A stretch of 6,542 nt of DNA from JAQTNP01 sp964616145 (GTDB lineage Bacteria > Patescibacteriota > Minisyncoccia > Minisyncoccales > PEYH01), in contig CAZTRD010000043.1 of NCBI GenBank assembly GCA_964616145.1, positions 1 through 6,542 of the forward strand. The letters run 5' to 3'. A model generated the notes under the pieces. The model was given only the letters and a program-made list of their open reading frames with translations, did no database searches and was not told the DNA's origin. This document shows positions 1 to 6,425 of the stretch, one piece after another. The position numbers and the translations under genes were made by a program. Positions within the stretch are counted from its first letter, which is position 1. The number at the start of each line of letters is the position of its first letter.

Positions 1-339
1 GTGTTTAAAGATATGTTGGAAGCAGCAGTTTCGGAACTGAGCGAAATTGATTTAAACAAAGCAAAAATTGGTGATAAAACAATGATGGATACTCTTATCC
101 CGGCAGTAGAAGCTTATAAAATTGCAATTAACCATGAAAAAAGTTTTATAGAAGCTCTGGAAAAAATGAAAATTGCGGCTGAAAAAGGGAAGGAGTCTAC
201 CAAAGAACTTATTGCAAAAGTAGGAAGGGCTAGTAGACTTGGAGAACGTTCCCGCGGAGTTCTTGATGTAGGCGCTACTTCCTGTTGTTTACTTTTAGTA
301 AGTATGGCTATTTCAATCACTGTACTTTTACAAGAGTAA
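1..339 (+). CDS. dhaL: Dihydroxyacetone kinase subunit DhaL (Dak2 domain), C-terminal part
   Basis: This is the 3' half of a gene whose start lies before the window; the GTG at position 1 is most likely an internal valine codon. About 112 residues are visible, while DhaL proteins are about 210. Recognisable DhaL blocks are GDKTMMDTLIPAVEA (about residues 24-38 of the visible part) and GRASRLGERSRG followed by DVGATS (about 75-94), which in the family read roughly GRASYLGERS-GH-DPGA. DhaL is the nucleotide-binding, all-helical subunit or domain that phosphorylates dihydroxyacetone or related ketoses bound by DhaK. The metal-binding aspartates are N-terminal and not visible, so it cannot be told whether this is a PTS-linked DhaL, a separate subunit of an ATP-dependent kinase, or the Dak2 end of a fused kinase. 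The following polyol-type importer and dehydrogenase suggest a role in ketose phosphorylation (inference). Confidence 0.88.
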   Translation: MFKDMLEAAVSELSEIDLNKAKIGDKTMMDTLIPAVEAYKIAINHEKSFIEALEKMKIAAEKGKESTKELIAKVGRASRLGERSRGVLDVGATSCCLLLVSMAISITVLLQE

Positions 340-451
340 AGTAGGTATTTCTAATAGTGTAATTATTTAAACGGAAAGTTTTTTAAAAGCCTGGATGAAG
401 TGAAGCAGTTTTACTTTGCCTCTATGAAAGGGAGATTATTCGTTTTATATT

Positions 452-480
452 TTGGTTGTCTATATTAGGTATAATATAAT
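452..480 (+). promoter_or_regulatory. Candidate sigma70-type promoter for the ABC transporter operon
   Basis: A perfect -10 hexamer TATAAT lies at 475-480, with TTGGTT (3 of 6 consensus bases) at 452-457 and a 17-bp spacer. It sits 36 bp before the ATPase start. A second overlapping TATAAT at 470-475 has no matching -35. The region is AT-rich, so a chance match is possible. No clear operator palindrome was found beside it. Confidence 0.4.
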
Positions 481-516
481 AATAATTAATTGGCAATATG
501 ATGAAAGGGAGTATAT

Positions 517-2001
517 ATGATGAAGGAGGAGGCTTTACTTGAGGTAATTAATATCTCAAAGACTTTTCCAGGGGTTAAAGCATTGGATAATGTCTCTTTA
601 ACTTTAAAAAAAGGTACTGTCCATGCCCTTTGTGGTGAAAATGGTGCTGGGAAGTCAACTCTGGTGCATATTTTGATTGGGATGTACCAAAGAGATTCAG
701 GCGAGTTAATATTTAAGGGGAAAAAAGTTGATTTTACGTTACCAAAACAAGCCTTGGATGTTGGTATATCAATTATTCAACAAGAACTAACTCCGATTTA
801 CGATATGACAGTAGCGGAAAACATATTTTTAGGACGCGAGCCTGTTAAATTTGGTTTTATAGATTATCCCCGCTTAAATAAAGCAGCCACCGATGCTCTT
901 AGTGGTTTGGGGGCGAGAATTGATCCCACCAAAAAAATTAAATTCTTAAGTCTGGCAGAAATCCAATTGGTGGAAATTGCGAAAGCTATTTCTTGTGATG
1001 CGGATGTAATCATAATGGATGAACCCACTTCGGCTATTGGGGAAAAAGAGGTTAGAAATCTGTTTAAAATCATTAAGTTGATGAAAAAACAGGGTAAGGG
1101 TATTCTTTATATTTCGCACCATTTAAAAGAGGTTTTTGCGATTGCGGATGAGGTTACGGTGCTTCGGGATGGGAGGCATATTAGCACAGAATCAATAAAA
1201 AATATGGACACTTCAAAGTTGGTTAGCCTAATGATCGGGCGAAAAAGTGAGGAGGATTTTATTAAAGAAACATTGCCTGCAGGTCCCAGCCTTCTTTCGG
1301 TGGAAAATTTCACAAAGAAGAACCAATTTAATAATATAAACATTGATTTAAAGAAAGGCGAAGTACTTGGTATTTTTGGCTTAATGGGTGCAGGTCGTAC
1401 AGAATTTTTCAATGCACTATATGGTCTTGAGAAACCGGACCAAGGTGAAGTTAGGATCGAAAACCAAAAAGTGAAAATTAACTCTCCACGAGATGCAATA
1501 AAACACGGTATAGCTTTAGTAACTGAAGATCGAAAAAAAATGGGACTCGTTTTAACAAGTTCGGTTAAGGAAAACATTTCATTAGCCTCTTTAAAAGAAT
1601 TGACAACTGGCTTATTTATCAATGAAAAGAGGGAGAAATTACATGTAAATGAGATGATTCACAAGTTTAATATAAAAATTACCAGTTTAAAACAACTGGT
1701 AAAGAATTTGAGCGGTGGTAATCAACAAAAAGTGGTATTAGGAAAATGTTTTTTAATACCACCTAAAATACTATTACTCGATGAACCGACCCGGGGTATT
1801 GATGTCGGTGCCAAAAGAGAAATTTATAAGATAATAAGCACTTATACCAGTACAGGTTATGGGGTTATTATGATCTCCTCTGAAATACCGGAGATTTTAA
1901 GTATGAGTGACCGTATAGTTGTTTTTAAAAATGGGTATATAGTCGGTGAATTTAATAAAGGAGAAGTCAATCAAGAAAATTTGTTACATATAGCATCTTG
2001 A
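517..2001 (+). CDS. Sugar/polyol ABC transporter ATP-binding protein, double NBD (RbsA/MglA/XylG type)
   Basis: This 494-residue protein has two tandem ATP-binding domains, the usual length and layout of the CUT2 (ribose/galactose/xylose-type) import ATPases. It powers uptake from the cytoplasmic face of the membrane. NBD1 has Walker A GENGAGKST (40-48), a Q-loop near 88, a degenerate signature LSLAEIQ (about 144-150), Walker B ending in DEPTS (D168, E169) and H-loop histidines 201/202. NBD2 has a degenerate Walker A GLMGAGRTE (288-296, Arg294 for Lys), a canonical signature LSGGNQQK (398-405), DEPTRGID (from D422) and SSE in place of the H-loop His (454-456). One composite site (NBD1 Walker motifs plus NBD2 signature) should therefore be catalytic, which is normal for the family. 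An AAAGGGA ribosome-binding site at 504-510 fits ATG 517 or the adjacent ATG 520. The permease follows after about 35 bp. The substrate is not determined. Confidence 0.97.
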   Translation: MMKEEALLEVINISKTFPGVKALDNVSLTLKKGTVHALCGENGAGKSTLVHILIGMYQRDSGELIFKGKKVDFTLPKQALDVGISIIQQELTPIYDMTVAENIFLGREPVKFGFIDYPRLNKAATDALSGLGARIDPTKKIKFLSLAEIQLVEIAKAISCDADVIIMDEPTSAIGEKEVRNLFKIIKLMKKQGKGILYISHHLKEVFAIADEVTVLRDGRHISTESIKNMDTSKLVSLMIGRKSEEDFIKETLPAGPSLLSVENFTKKNQFNNINIDLKKGEVLGIFGLMGAGRTEFFNALYGLEKPDQGEVRIENQKVKINSPRDAIKHGIALVTEDRKKMGLVLTSSVKENISLASLKELTTGLFINEKREKLHVNEMIHKFNIKITSLKQLVKNLSGGNQQKVVLGKCFLIPPKILLLDEPTRGIDVGAKREIYKIISTYTSTGYGVIMISSEIPEILSMSDRIVVFKNGYIVGEFNKGEVNQENLLHIAS

Positions 2002-2038
2002 AAATCTTTACTCGAAATCAAGAAAAAAAGGACGTGTG

Positions 2039-3064
2039 ATGTTCATCATGGAAACGAAGCTTAACGAGCCAGTTGAGAATTTTTCGAATAACAAGTGGGG
2101 AAAGCTTACTTTTAAAAGTATTGGTGCTGAATATGGGATTATTCTAGTTTTTGCCCTATTATGTGTAATTCTATCGTTTGCCAGTCCGTATTTTTTGAAA
2201 GAGAGAAATATAGTGAATGTACTCCGCCAAACTTCTATCAATGGCTTACTCTCCATTGGAATGACTTTTGTAATTTTAACCGGTGGTATTGATCTTTCGG
2301 TTGGCTCTATTCTCGCTTTTGGAGGAGTGGTTGGGGCTTCTTTTTCAAGTTCTGCTTTCGCTGCATTAGGTGGCACAACTCACCCAGTTATCTTATCTTT
2401 TACTATCGGTATACTTGCAGGTTTGGGATTAGGTTTAATCAATGGGACTCTAGTTGGCAAATGGAAAATTCCTCCCTTCGTAGTGACCTTGGGTATGCTA
2501 AGTGTGGCTCGTGGTTTGACCTTTATTTATACTAATGGTATGCCAATTCCGAATATTGACAAATCATTTTTAGTTATTGGTCAAGGCGAGTTATTTGCGA
2601 TTCCGGTTCCGGTTATTATCTTTGCTCTGGTGTTTTTAATAGCGTGGGTTATTCTTTATAAAACCAGGTTTGGACGCTATGTCTATGCTGTAGGAGGTAA
2701 TGAAAAAAGTGCTAAAATATCAGGAATTAATACTCGCTTAATTATCCTGTTAGTTTATGGAATAAGTGGTTTATTAGCCGCACTGGGAGGTCTGATCCTT
2801 ACTGCTAGAACTACGGCCGGCCTACCACAAGCTGGGACTTCATATGAATTAGATGCTATTGCAGCAGTAGTGATTGGTGGTACCAGTTTAAATGGCGGTC
2901 AGGGTACTTTAGTAGGGACTTTGTTTGGGGCTTTAATAATGGGTGTTATCAGTAACGGTTTAGACTTGCTCGGCGTCTCATCTTACTTCCAACAATTAAT
3001 AAAAGGCGCCATCATCGTGACCGCTGTTCTTTTAGATACCCTCCAAAAAGGCAATAAGGATTGA
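2039..3064 (+). CDS. Sugar/polyol ABC transporter permease (RbsC type)
   Basis: This is an inner-membrane permease of the BPD_transp_2 family (RbsC/XylH/AraH), about 341 residues with many hydrophobic segments and presumably working as a homodimer. Diagnostic blocks are GGIDLSVGS after a hydrophobic stretch (about 82-90), INGTLVGKWKIPPFVVTLG, FGRYVYAVGGNEKSA with GIN, and ELDAIAAVVIGGTSLNGGQG near the C-terminus. The N-terminus is a hydrophilic cytoplasmic tail of about 30 residues before the first membrane span. Three starts are in frame: GTG 2036, ATG 2039 and ATG 2048. The AAGGA at 2028-2032 lies 6 nt from ATG 2039, 3 nt from GTG 2036 and 15 nt from ATG 2048, so 2039 was chosen. It is very probably co-transcribed with the ATPase upstream. 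The family assignment is firm; the substrate is unknown. Confidence 0.97.
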   Translation: MFIMETKLNEPVENFSNNKWGKLTFKSIGAEYGIILVFALLCVILSFASPYFLKERNIVNVLRQTSINGLLSIGMTFVILTGGIDLSVGSILAFGGVVGASFSSSAFAALGGTTHPVILSFTIGILAGLGLGLINGTLVGKWKIPPFVVTLGMLSVARGLTFIYTNGMPIPNIDKSFLVIGQGELFAIPVPVIIFALVFLIAWVILYKTRFGRYVYAVGGNEKSAKISGINTRLIILLVYGISGLLAALGGLILTARTTAGLPQAGTSYELDAIAAVVIGGTSLNGGQGTLVGTLFGALIMGVISNGLDLLGVSSYFQQLIKGAIIVTAVLLDTLQKGNKD

Positions 3065-3446
3065 AGTTAATTAGATGAGTAACTCCGGGATGATTATCTA
3101 AATTGTAATATCTATAAGTGATGGTAACAATATTGGTAGTAATAAGGAGAGTTCAGAGTGGGAGTTGATAATTATTAATAGTGTGGATAACTCCTTAGAG
3201 AAACAAAGTAGTAAAGTGTAAAAATGTTGGAAAGAAATCAGGAGCGAAAAGGAGGCACAAGAAAATTTGACTTTTCCCTATAATTTTATTGAAATAGAGA
3301 ACAAAAATAAAGAGGTTTTGGAGTGTCAACTTGTAACCACACCTTGAAGCTATGACGTCTAAATACGAGAGGAGGCGATAAGACTAAACGTATTTTGAGT
3401 TTCATATTTTGGATAAAATATTAAATAATTGAAAGGTGAAGTGAAA
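3065..3446. other. 382-bp gap between permease and binding-protein genes, no convincing gene
   Basis: No ORF of meaningful length was found on either strand. The stretch is purine-rich on the + strand. It holds a 6-bp inverted repeat GGAGTT (3161-3166) / AACTCC (3189-3194), two Shine-Dalgarno-like GGAGG motifs (3251-3255 and 3371-3375) with no good start behind them, and TTGACT at 3267-3272 without a well-spaced -10. A weak promoter-like pair, TTGAGT (3395-3400) and TATTAA (3419-3424) with an 18-bp spacer, lies just before the binding-protein gene. It could be a long leader carrying a separate promoter, or the remnant of a lost gene; neither is demonstrated. Confidence 0.5.
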
Positions 3447-4460
3447 ATGAAAAAGTTCAGAATTTTAACAGTTACTTTGCTGGCATTAGTCATTTTTATC
3501 AGCATGTTTGCCAATATTTATGGTGCTGAAAAAGTTTATCGAATCGGTGCTGCTGTTTATGGTTTGAAAGCTGAGTATATGCGATTATGGACGATTGCAC
3601 TCAAAAAACATCCCATGGTTGAAGAAGGTCTAGTCCAAATAACTGTATTTGATGGTAACTACGATGCCTCCGTTCAGCAGAATCAATTTGAGGCAATGGC
3701 GACCCAAGGGTTTGATGCAATTATATTTGTCCCAATTGATGTTGAGGCCGGGGCTGCTGCAGTTGCAGTCGCCGCAAAAGCAAAAATTCCTGTTATCGGT
3801 TCCAATACCCGAGTAAATAGTGAGGAGTTAACCTCCTATATCGGTTCTAATGATGTCAACGCAGGTGAAATTCAAGCAGACGCCGTACTTAGCAAAATTG
3901 AATATAAAGGGAACGTAGTAATTATCGAAGGACCCATTGGTCAATCGGCTCAGATTGAGCGGAGACAAGGTAATCTTAACATAATTCAAAAATATCCGGA
4001 CGTAAAAGTTTTGGAAATGAAGACCGCTAACTGGTCAAGAGCTGAAGCCCTAAACCTGATGGAAAACTGGCTTAACTCCTATCCCGGTAAGATCAACGGT
4101 ATTATTGGACAGAACGACGAAATGGCTCTTGGCGCAATCCAAGCAGTCAAAGCTGCCGGAATTGATCCGAAAACCATCCCAACTTCCGGTATTGATGGTG
4201 TAACTGATGCTTTACTTGGTATTAAGAGTGGTGAATTAGCAAGCTGTACTTTACAGGATGCAACTGGACAAGCTCAGGGAGCCTTGGATTTAGCTCTCAG
4301 AGTAATAATAGGAGAAGAATATAAACCGCAGGCTGATTGCTGGAAGTACATGGAATGGGGTCAATCCTTGCAAAAGGTTTATAATGTACCATGGGTTCCT
4401 GTAACCGATAGTAATGTCGATCAACTTTTAGCAGGCAGAGAAGTTGAAATAAAGCAATAA
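3447..4460 (+). CDS. Periplasmic sugar/polyol-binding protein of the ABC transporter (RbsB type, Peripla_BP_4)
   Basis: This 337-residue secreted protein captures the ligand and delivers it to the permease. The N-terminus MKKFR followed by a hydrophobic core to about residue 26 is a Sec signal peptide, with cleavage probably near YGAEK (about 27-29). There is no lipobox cysteine, so it should be a free periplasmic protein. Positions matching the RbsB ligand pocket are visible: D98 in VPIDVEA, R172/R173 in ERRQG, W196 in NWSRAE, N223 in QNDEMALGA, D250 in GIDGV and Q270 in TLQDA. This pattern fits a small polyhydroxylated ligand; the exact one cannot be read. ATG 3447 is preferred because AAAGGTG at 3432-3438 lies 8 nt upstream; an in-frame TTG at 3429 would put that site inside the gene and add six charged residues before the signal peptide. 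It is the third gene of the importer set, unusually far from the permease, and is followed by a strong hairpin. Confidence 0.95.
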   Translation: MKKFRILTVTLLALVIFISMFANIYGAEKVYRIGAAVYGLKAEYMRLWTIALKKHPMVEEGLVQITVFDGNYDASVQQNQFEAMATQGFDAIIFVPIDVEAGAAAVAVAAKAKIPVIGSNTRVNSEELTSYIGSNDVNAGEIQADAVLSKIEYKGNVVIIEGPIGQSAQIERRQGNLNIIQKYPDVKVLEMKTANWSRAEALNLMENWLNSYPGKINGIIGQNDEMALGAIQAVKAAGIDPKTIPTSGIDGVTDALLGIKSGELASCTLQDATGQAQGALDLALRVIIGEEYKPQADCWKYMEWGQSLQKVYNVPWVPVTDSNVDQLLAGREVEIKQ

Positions 4461-4485
4461 GTATTTGATTAAGGTAATATAAATG

Positions 4486-4525
4486 AAAGAAAGTGCCCGA
4501 AGTTTAATCTTCGGGCACTTTCTTT
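4486..4525 (+). terminator. Perfect 17-bp hairpin, probable intrinsic (possibly bidirectional) terminator
   Basis: The left arm 4486-4502 and right arm 4509-4525 are perfectly complementary over 17 bp, with a 6-nt loop (4503-4508) and the GC-rich core GTGCCCGAAG / CTTCGGGCAC. The outer stem is A-rich on the left and T-rich on the right, so it offers a short U-tract in either direction. It starts 25 bp after the binding-protein stop and ends 27 bp before the dehydrogenase start. It may stop transcription fully, or act as a partial terminator and 3' stabiliser within one transcript. Confidence 0.75.
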
Positions 4526-4536
4526 AAAAAGTTAAA

Positions 4537-4543
4537 AGGAGGT
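4537..4543 (+). promoter_or_regulatory. Strong Shine-Dalgarno site of the dehydrogenase gene
   Basis: AGGAGGT, an almost full complement to the 16S anti-SD sequence, lies 9 nt before ATG 4553 and fixes that start. It begins only 11 bp after the preceding hairpin, leaving no room for a separate promoter between the two. Confidence 0.75.
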
Positions 4544-4552
4544 CATATAATT

Positions 4553-5323
4553 ATGGAATTTAATGGTTTTGACAAAAATTTCAACCTTAATAATAAAGTT
4601 GCTTTAGTAACTGGAGCAGCACGGGGGATTGGCAAAGCAATTGCCATCCTTTTTGCTGAAAAGAAAGCTAATGTTATATTGGTTGATTTATTGGATGAAG
4701 TTAAAGATGTAGCATCTTCGCTTGAAAAATTGGGAGTAAAGACTCTTCCCATAGTCGTAGATATTAGCAAAACCGAAAATATTCATAAAATGGTGGCTGA
4801 TAGCATTAAAGCTTTTGGAAAAATTGATATATTAGTCAATTGTGCTGGAGTGGTCTTTCTAGAAGATGCTGAAAATATCTCCGAAGAATACTGGGATAAG
4901 ACCATGGCAATTAATTTAAAGGCACCATTTATGATTGCCCAAACTGTAGGCAGGGAAATGATTAAAATGAAAAGTGGAAAAATTATAAATATCGCATCTC
5001 AGGCCGGCATAATTGCCCTAGATAAGCACATCGCTTATTGTTCAAGTAAAGCCGCTATCATTGGAATGACTAAAGTGCTAGCAACTGAGTGGGCTGAATT
5101 TAACATCAATGTAAATGCTGTATCACCAACAGTTGTTTTAACAGAGCTGGGCAAGAAAGCTTGGGCCGGAGAAGTTGGAGAAGCAATGAAGAAAAAGATT
5201 CCGGTGGGACGTTTTGGATATCCGGAGGAGATTGCTGCTTCAGTTCTCTTCTTAGCATCAGATGCTGCGGATATGATAACGGGGGCAAATCTAGTGATAG
5301 ATGGTGGGTATACTATTCAATAA
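4553..5323 (+). CDS. SDR-family NAD(P)-dependent oxidoreductase, probable polyol dehydrogenase (GolD/DthD-like)
   Basis: This 256-residue classical short-chain dehydrogenase has a Rossmann fold and the usual length. The cofactor motif TGAARGIG is at 20-27. Asp45 at the end of beta-2 (VILVD) predicts NAD(H) preference. Asp70 and NCAG (96-99) follow. The catalytic tetrad is Asn121, Ser149, Tyr162 and Lys166 (YCSSK). The C-terminal block GANLVIDGGYTIQ is typical. The leader before the Rossmann motif (FNGFDKNFNLNNKVALVTG) recalls the GolD/DthD group that oxidises glycerol- or threitol-like polyols; this is from memory and not checked by alignment. With DhaL and an RbsABC-type importer on the same strand, oxidation of an imported polyol to a ketose is the likely job (inference). 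Sorbitol, arabitol or gluconate-type dehydrogenase activity are alternatives. It is probably read from the importer operon by passage through the hairpin, as no promoter was seen. Confidence 0.95.
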   Translation: MEFNGFDKNFNLNNKVALVTGAARGIGKAIAILFAEKKANVILVDLLDEVKDVASSLEKLGVKTLPIVVDISKTENIHKMVADSIKAFGKIDILVNCAGVVFLEDAENISEEYWDKTMAINLKAPFMIAQTVGREMIKMKSGKIINIASQAGIIALDKHIAYCSSKAAIIGMTKVLATEWAEFNINVNAVSPTVVLTELGKKAWAGEVGEAMKKKIPVGRFGYPEEIAASVLFLASDAADMITGANLVIDGGYTIQ

Positions 5324-5580
5324 AAAATAATATTTAGGATGGGATGCTTTAAAAGTGTAAAATAGCCCCGGTTTTAAAAACCAAGTTGCTTTCAAAAATA
5401 TTATTTTGCTATTATGGACAGCTTACTTAGTATTATACCCGTGTTTTCAAAACTCCACAAAGATAAAGGATTCTATAATTGAAAAAAACATTTTAAAACT
5501 ATAATTCTCTAACTATAGAATAATCTAAAAACATTAGGATAGTCAAATAACTTTCTTTATGCCAAAATAAAATATATGGT
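5324..5580. other. AT-rich non-coding stretch with short inverted repeats
   Basis: No gene was found. A 12-bp perfect inverted repeat, AAAATAATATTT (5324-5335) and AAATATTATTTT (5396-5407), flanks about 60 bp that include a GGTTTT/AAAACC palindrome near 5370-5382. Further on, ATTCTATA (5470-5477) and TATAGAAT (5514-5521) form an 8-bp inverted repeat, and CTATAATT occurs twice as a direct repeat (5473-5480, 5499-5506). Base composition makes some chance repeats likely. No clear terminator for the dehydrogenase gene was seen. Confidence 0.4.
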
Positions 5581-5740
5581 CGGAGGAACATTTGTGGCTT
5601 CTGGGGTCTGTCAAAAGATTCAATCTTTGTGATTCGATCTGAACTGCCGAATGTTCCTCTGACCTCTACTCTTAATCTGATGGGAAGATGCCTATACCAA
5701 GTAGCTATTATAGAGGGGATACGAGATAGTGGCCAGGTCA
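5581..5740 (+). ncRNA. Structured leader of an IS110-family element, candidate bridge-RNA relic
   Basis: GAGGAACATT (5583-5592) pairs perfectly with AATGTTCCTC (5650-5659). The stem continues inward, past small internal loops, with GGC/GCC (5596-5598 with 5646-5648) and TTC/GAA (5599-5601 with 5641-5643). Inside it lies the palindrome AAAGATT-C-AATCTTT (5614-5628). Directly after, TGACCT (5660-5665) pairs with AGGTCA (5735-5740), and CCTCTA (5663-5668) alternatively with TAGAGG (5711-5716). IS110 elements are known to encode a bridge RNA of roughly 150-200 nt in the non-coding end upstream of the transposase, and this block sits exactly there, ending 24 bp before the transposase ATG. Calling it a bridge RNA is inference; the binding loops were not identified. 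Confidence 0.35.
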
Positions 5741-5764
5741 TAAAACCTTAAGGAGGGAAGGAAG

Positions 5765-6067
5765 ATGAAAAGACTATCCGGAGGAATCGATGTAGGGAGT
5801 GCATCCCATCACATTACCATCTTAGACGAAGAAGACCAGATCCTATAAGACCAGAAGGTATCTCACAAATTAAATGAGTTTACGGAAAGGATAAAACAAT
5901 TTAGAAAGATAGAGAGAAGAGAAAAAGGAAAGATTTCCTTTGCCCTGGAAGGCAAGAACGGCTATAGTGCTCCCTTTGACCGGATACTACTTGATCAGGG
6001 CTTTACCCTCTATAATATCGATAACTTAAAATTAAAAAGATTCCGGGAGGCCTTTGCCGGAGAATGA
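5765..6067 (+). pseudogene. IS110-family transposase (DEDD recombinase), decayed N-terminal fragment
   Basis: Read from ATG 5765, the frame gives an IS110-type N-terminus: GGIDVGSASHHITILDEEDQIL, then a stop, then DQKVSHKLNEF, FALEGKNGYSAPFDRILLDQGFTLYNIDNLKLKRFREAFAGE. The first catalytic Asp (D9, GIDVG) and the Glu (codon 62, LEG) are visible. TAA at 5846-5848 and TGA at 6065-6067 interrupt the frame; each is one base from a sense codon that would fit (Tyr or Trp). After 6067 the frame runs to a TAA at 6152-6154, but the expected TDxxDA motif is not recognisable and the C-terminal transposase domain is missing. About 100 of some 300-400 codons remain. A good ribosome-binding site (AAGGAGGG, 5750-5757) is still present. 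The element is surely non-autonomous. Confidence 0.8.
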
Positions 6068-6180
6068 GTAAAAGAGGGCAGGTCTTGCAAAGACATATTA
6101 TTTAGAAATGTTTGTTTATATCTGGATATTCTCCGCCGTGGAAAGCAATCATAAGCTCACCAATATCGAAATAAAATCCT
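6068..6180. other. Non-coding tail after the transposase fragment
   Basis: This stretch presumably continues the decayed insertion sequence, but no frame gives recognisable transposase sequence. It ends at the tandem palindromic repeats. No right end of the element was identified. Confidence 0.3.
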
Positions 6181-6260
6181 CTGTCATTGTGAGGAGCGAA
6201 GCGACGCGGTAATTCATCTCTCTGTCATTGCAAGCTTTCGAAGAAAGCGCGGCAATCTCT
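6181..6260. repeat. Two tandem REP/MITE-like palindromic units
   Basis: Two units of about 40 bp start with TGTCATTG (6182-6189 and 6223-6230) and end with GGTAATTCATCTC or GGCAATCTCT. Unit 2 folds cleanly: ATTGC (6227-6231) with GCAAT (6252-6256), and GCTTTC (6234-6239) with GAAAGC (6243-6248) around a GAA loop. Unit 1 keeps the outer pairing only with G-T wobbles (ATTGT with GTAAT) and carries a different, GC-rich centre, GAGGAGCGAAGCGACGCG. The form GTCATTGCGAGGAGCGAAGC...GGCAATC is a familiar dispersed intergenic repeat in many bacterial genomes (from memory). The GC content contrasts with the surrounding AT-rich DNA. Confidence 0.65.
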
Positions 6261-6425
6261 ATTTTCCTAACCAACAACTGATAGCTGAAAACTTTTTCTC
6301 CCAAAAAAGAAGGATTTTTCCAACCCTTTGTCGAATATATAAAAGAGTATCAAATATATAACTCACACCCAAAAGAAACAGAGTCAGCCTTCACAAGTTC
6401 ACAAAATATTGAACCAAATAAGAAC

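Noticed and set aside
1..3. GTG at the first base as the true start of the DhaL gene
   Set aside because: The visible protein matches only the C-terminal half of DhaL, so the gene continues upstream of the window.
288..296. Loss of the Walker A lysine in NBD2 of the ATPase (protein residues 288-296) as a sign of inactivation
   Set aside because: The second domain of RbsA/MglA-type ATPases normally has GLMGAGRTE and lacks the H-loop histidine, so this is the family norm.
1107..1622. 171-residue minus-strand ORF inside the ATPase gene
   Set aside because: It lies antisense to a clear, fully conserved coding frame and its translation has no recognisable domain.
2008..2376. 122-residue minus-strand ORF overlapping the permease start
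   Set aside because: It is a shadow of the permease frame without its own ribosome-binding site or family features.
3267..3347. Small TTG-started ORF of 26 codons in the importer gap, with GGAGG 11 nt upstream
   Set aside because: It is very short, has a rare start and long spacing, and shows no recognisable sequence.
3429..3446. TTG 3429 as start of the binding-protein gene
   Set aside because: It would place the AAAGGTG ribosome-binding site inside the gene and put MKGEVK before a signal peptide that starts normally at ATG 3447.
5499..5741. 80-residue minus-strand ORF upstream of the transposase fragment
   Set aside because: It covers the structured IS110 leader, its composition looks like a read-through of non-coding DNA, and no family is recognised.
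6181..6260. CRISPR array
   Set aside because: There are only two imperfect units with variable palindromic centres, no constant repeat with unique spacers, and no cas genes.
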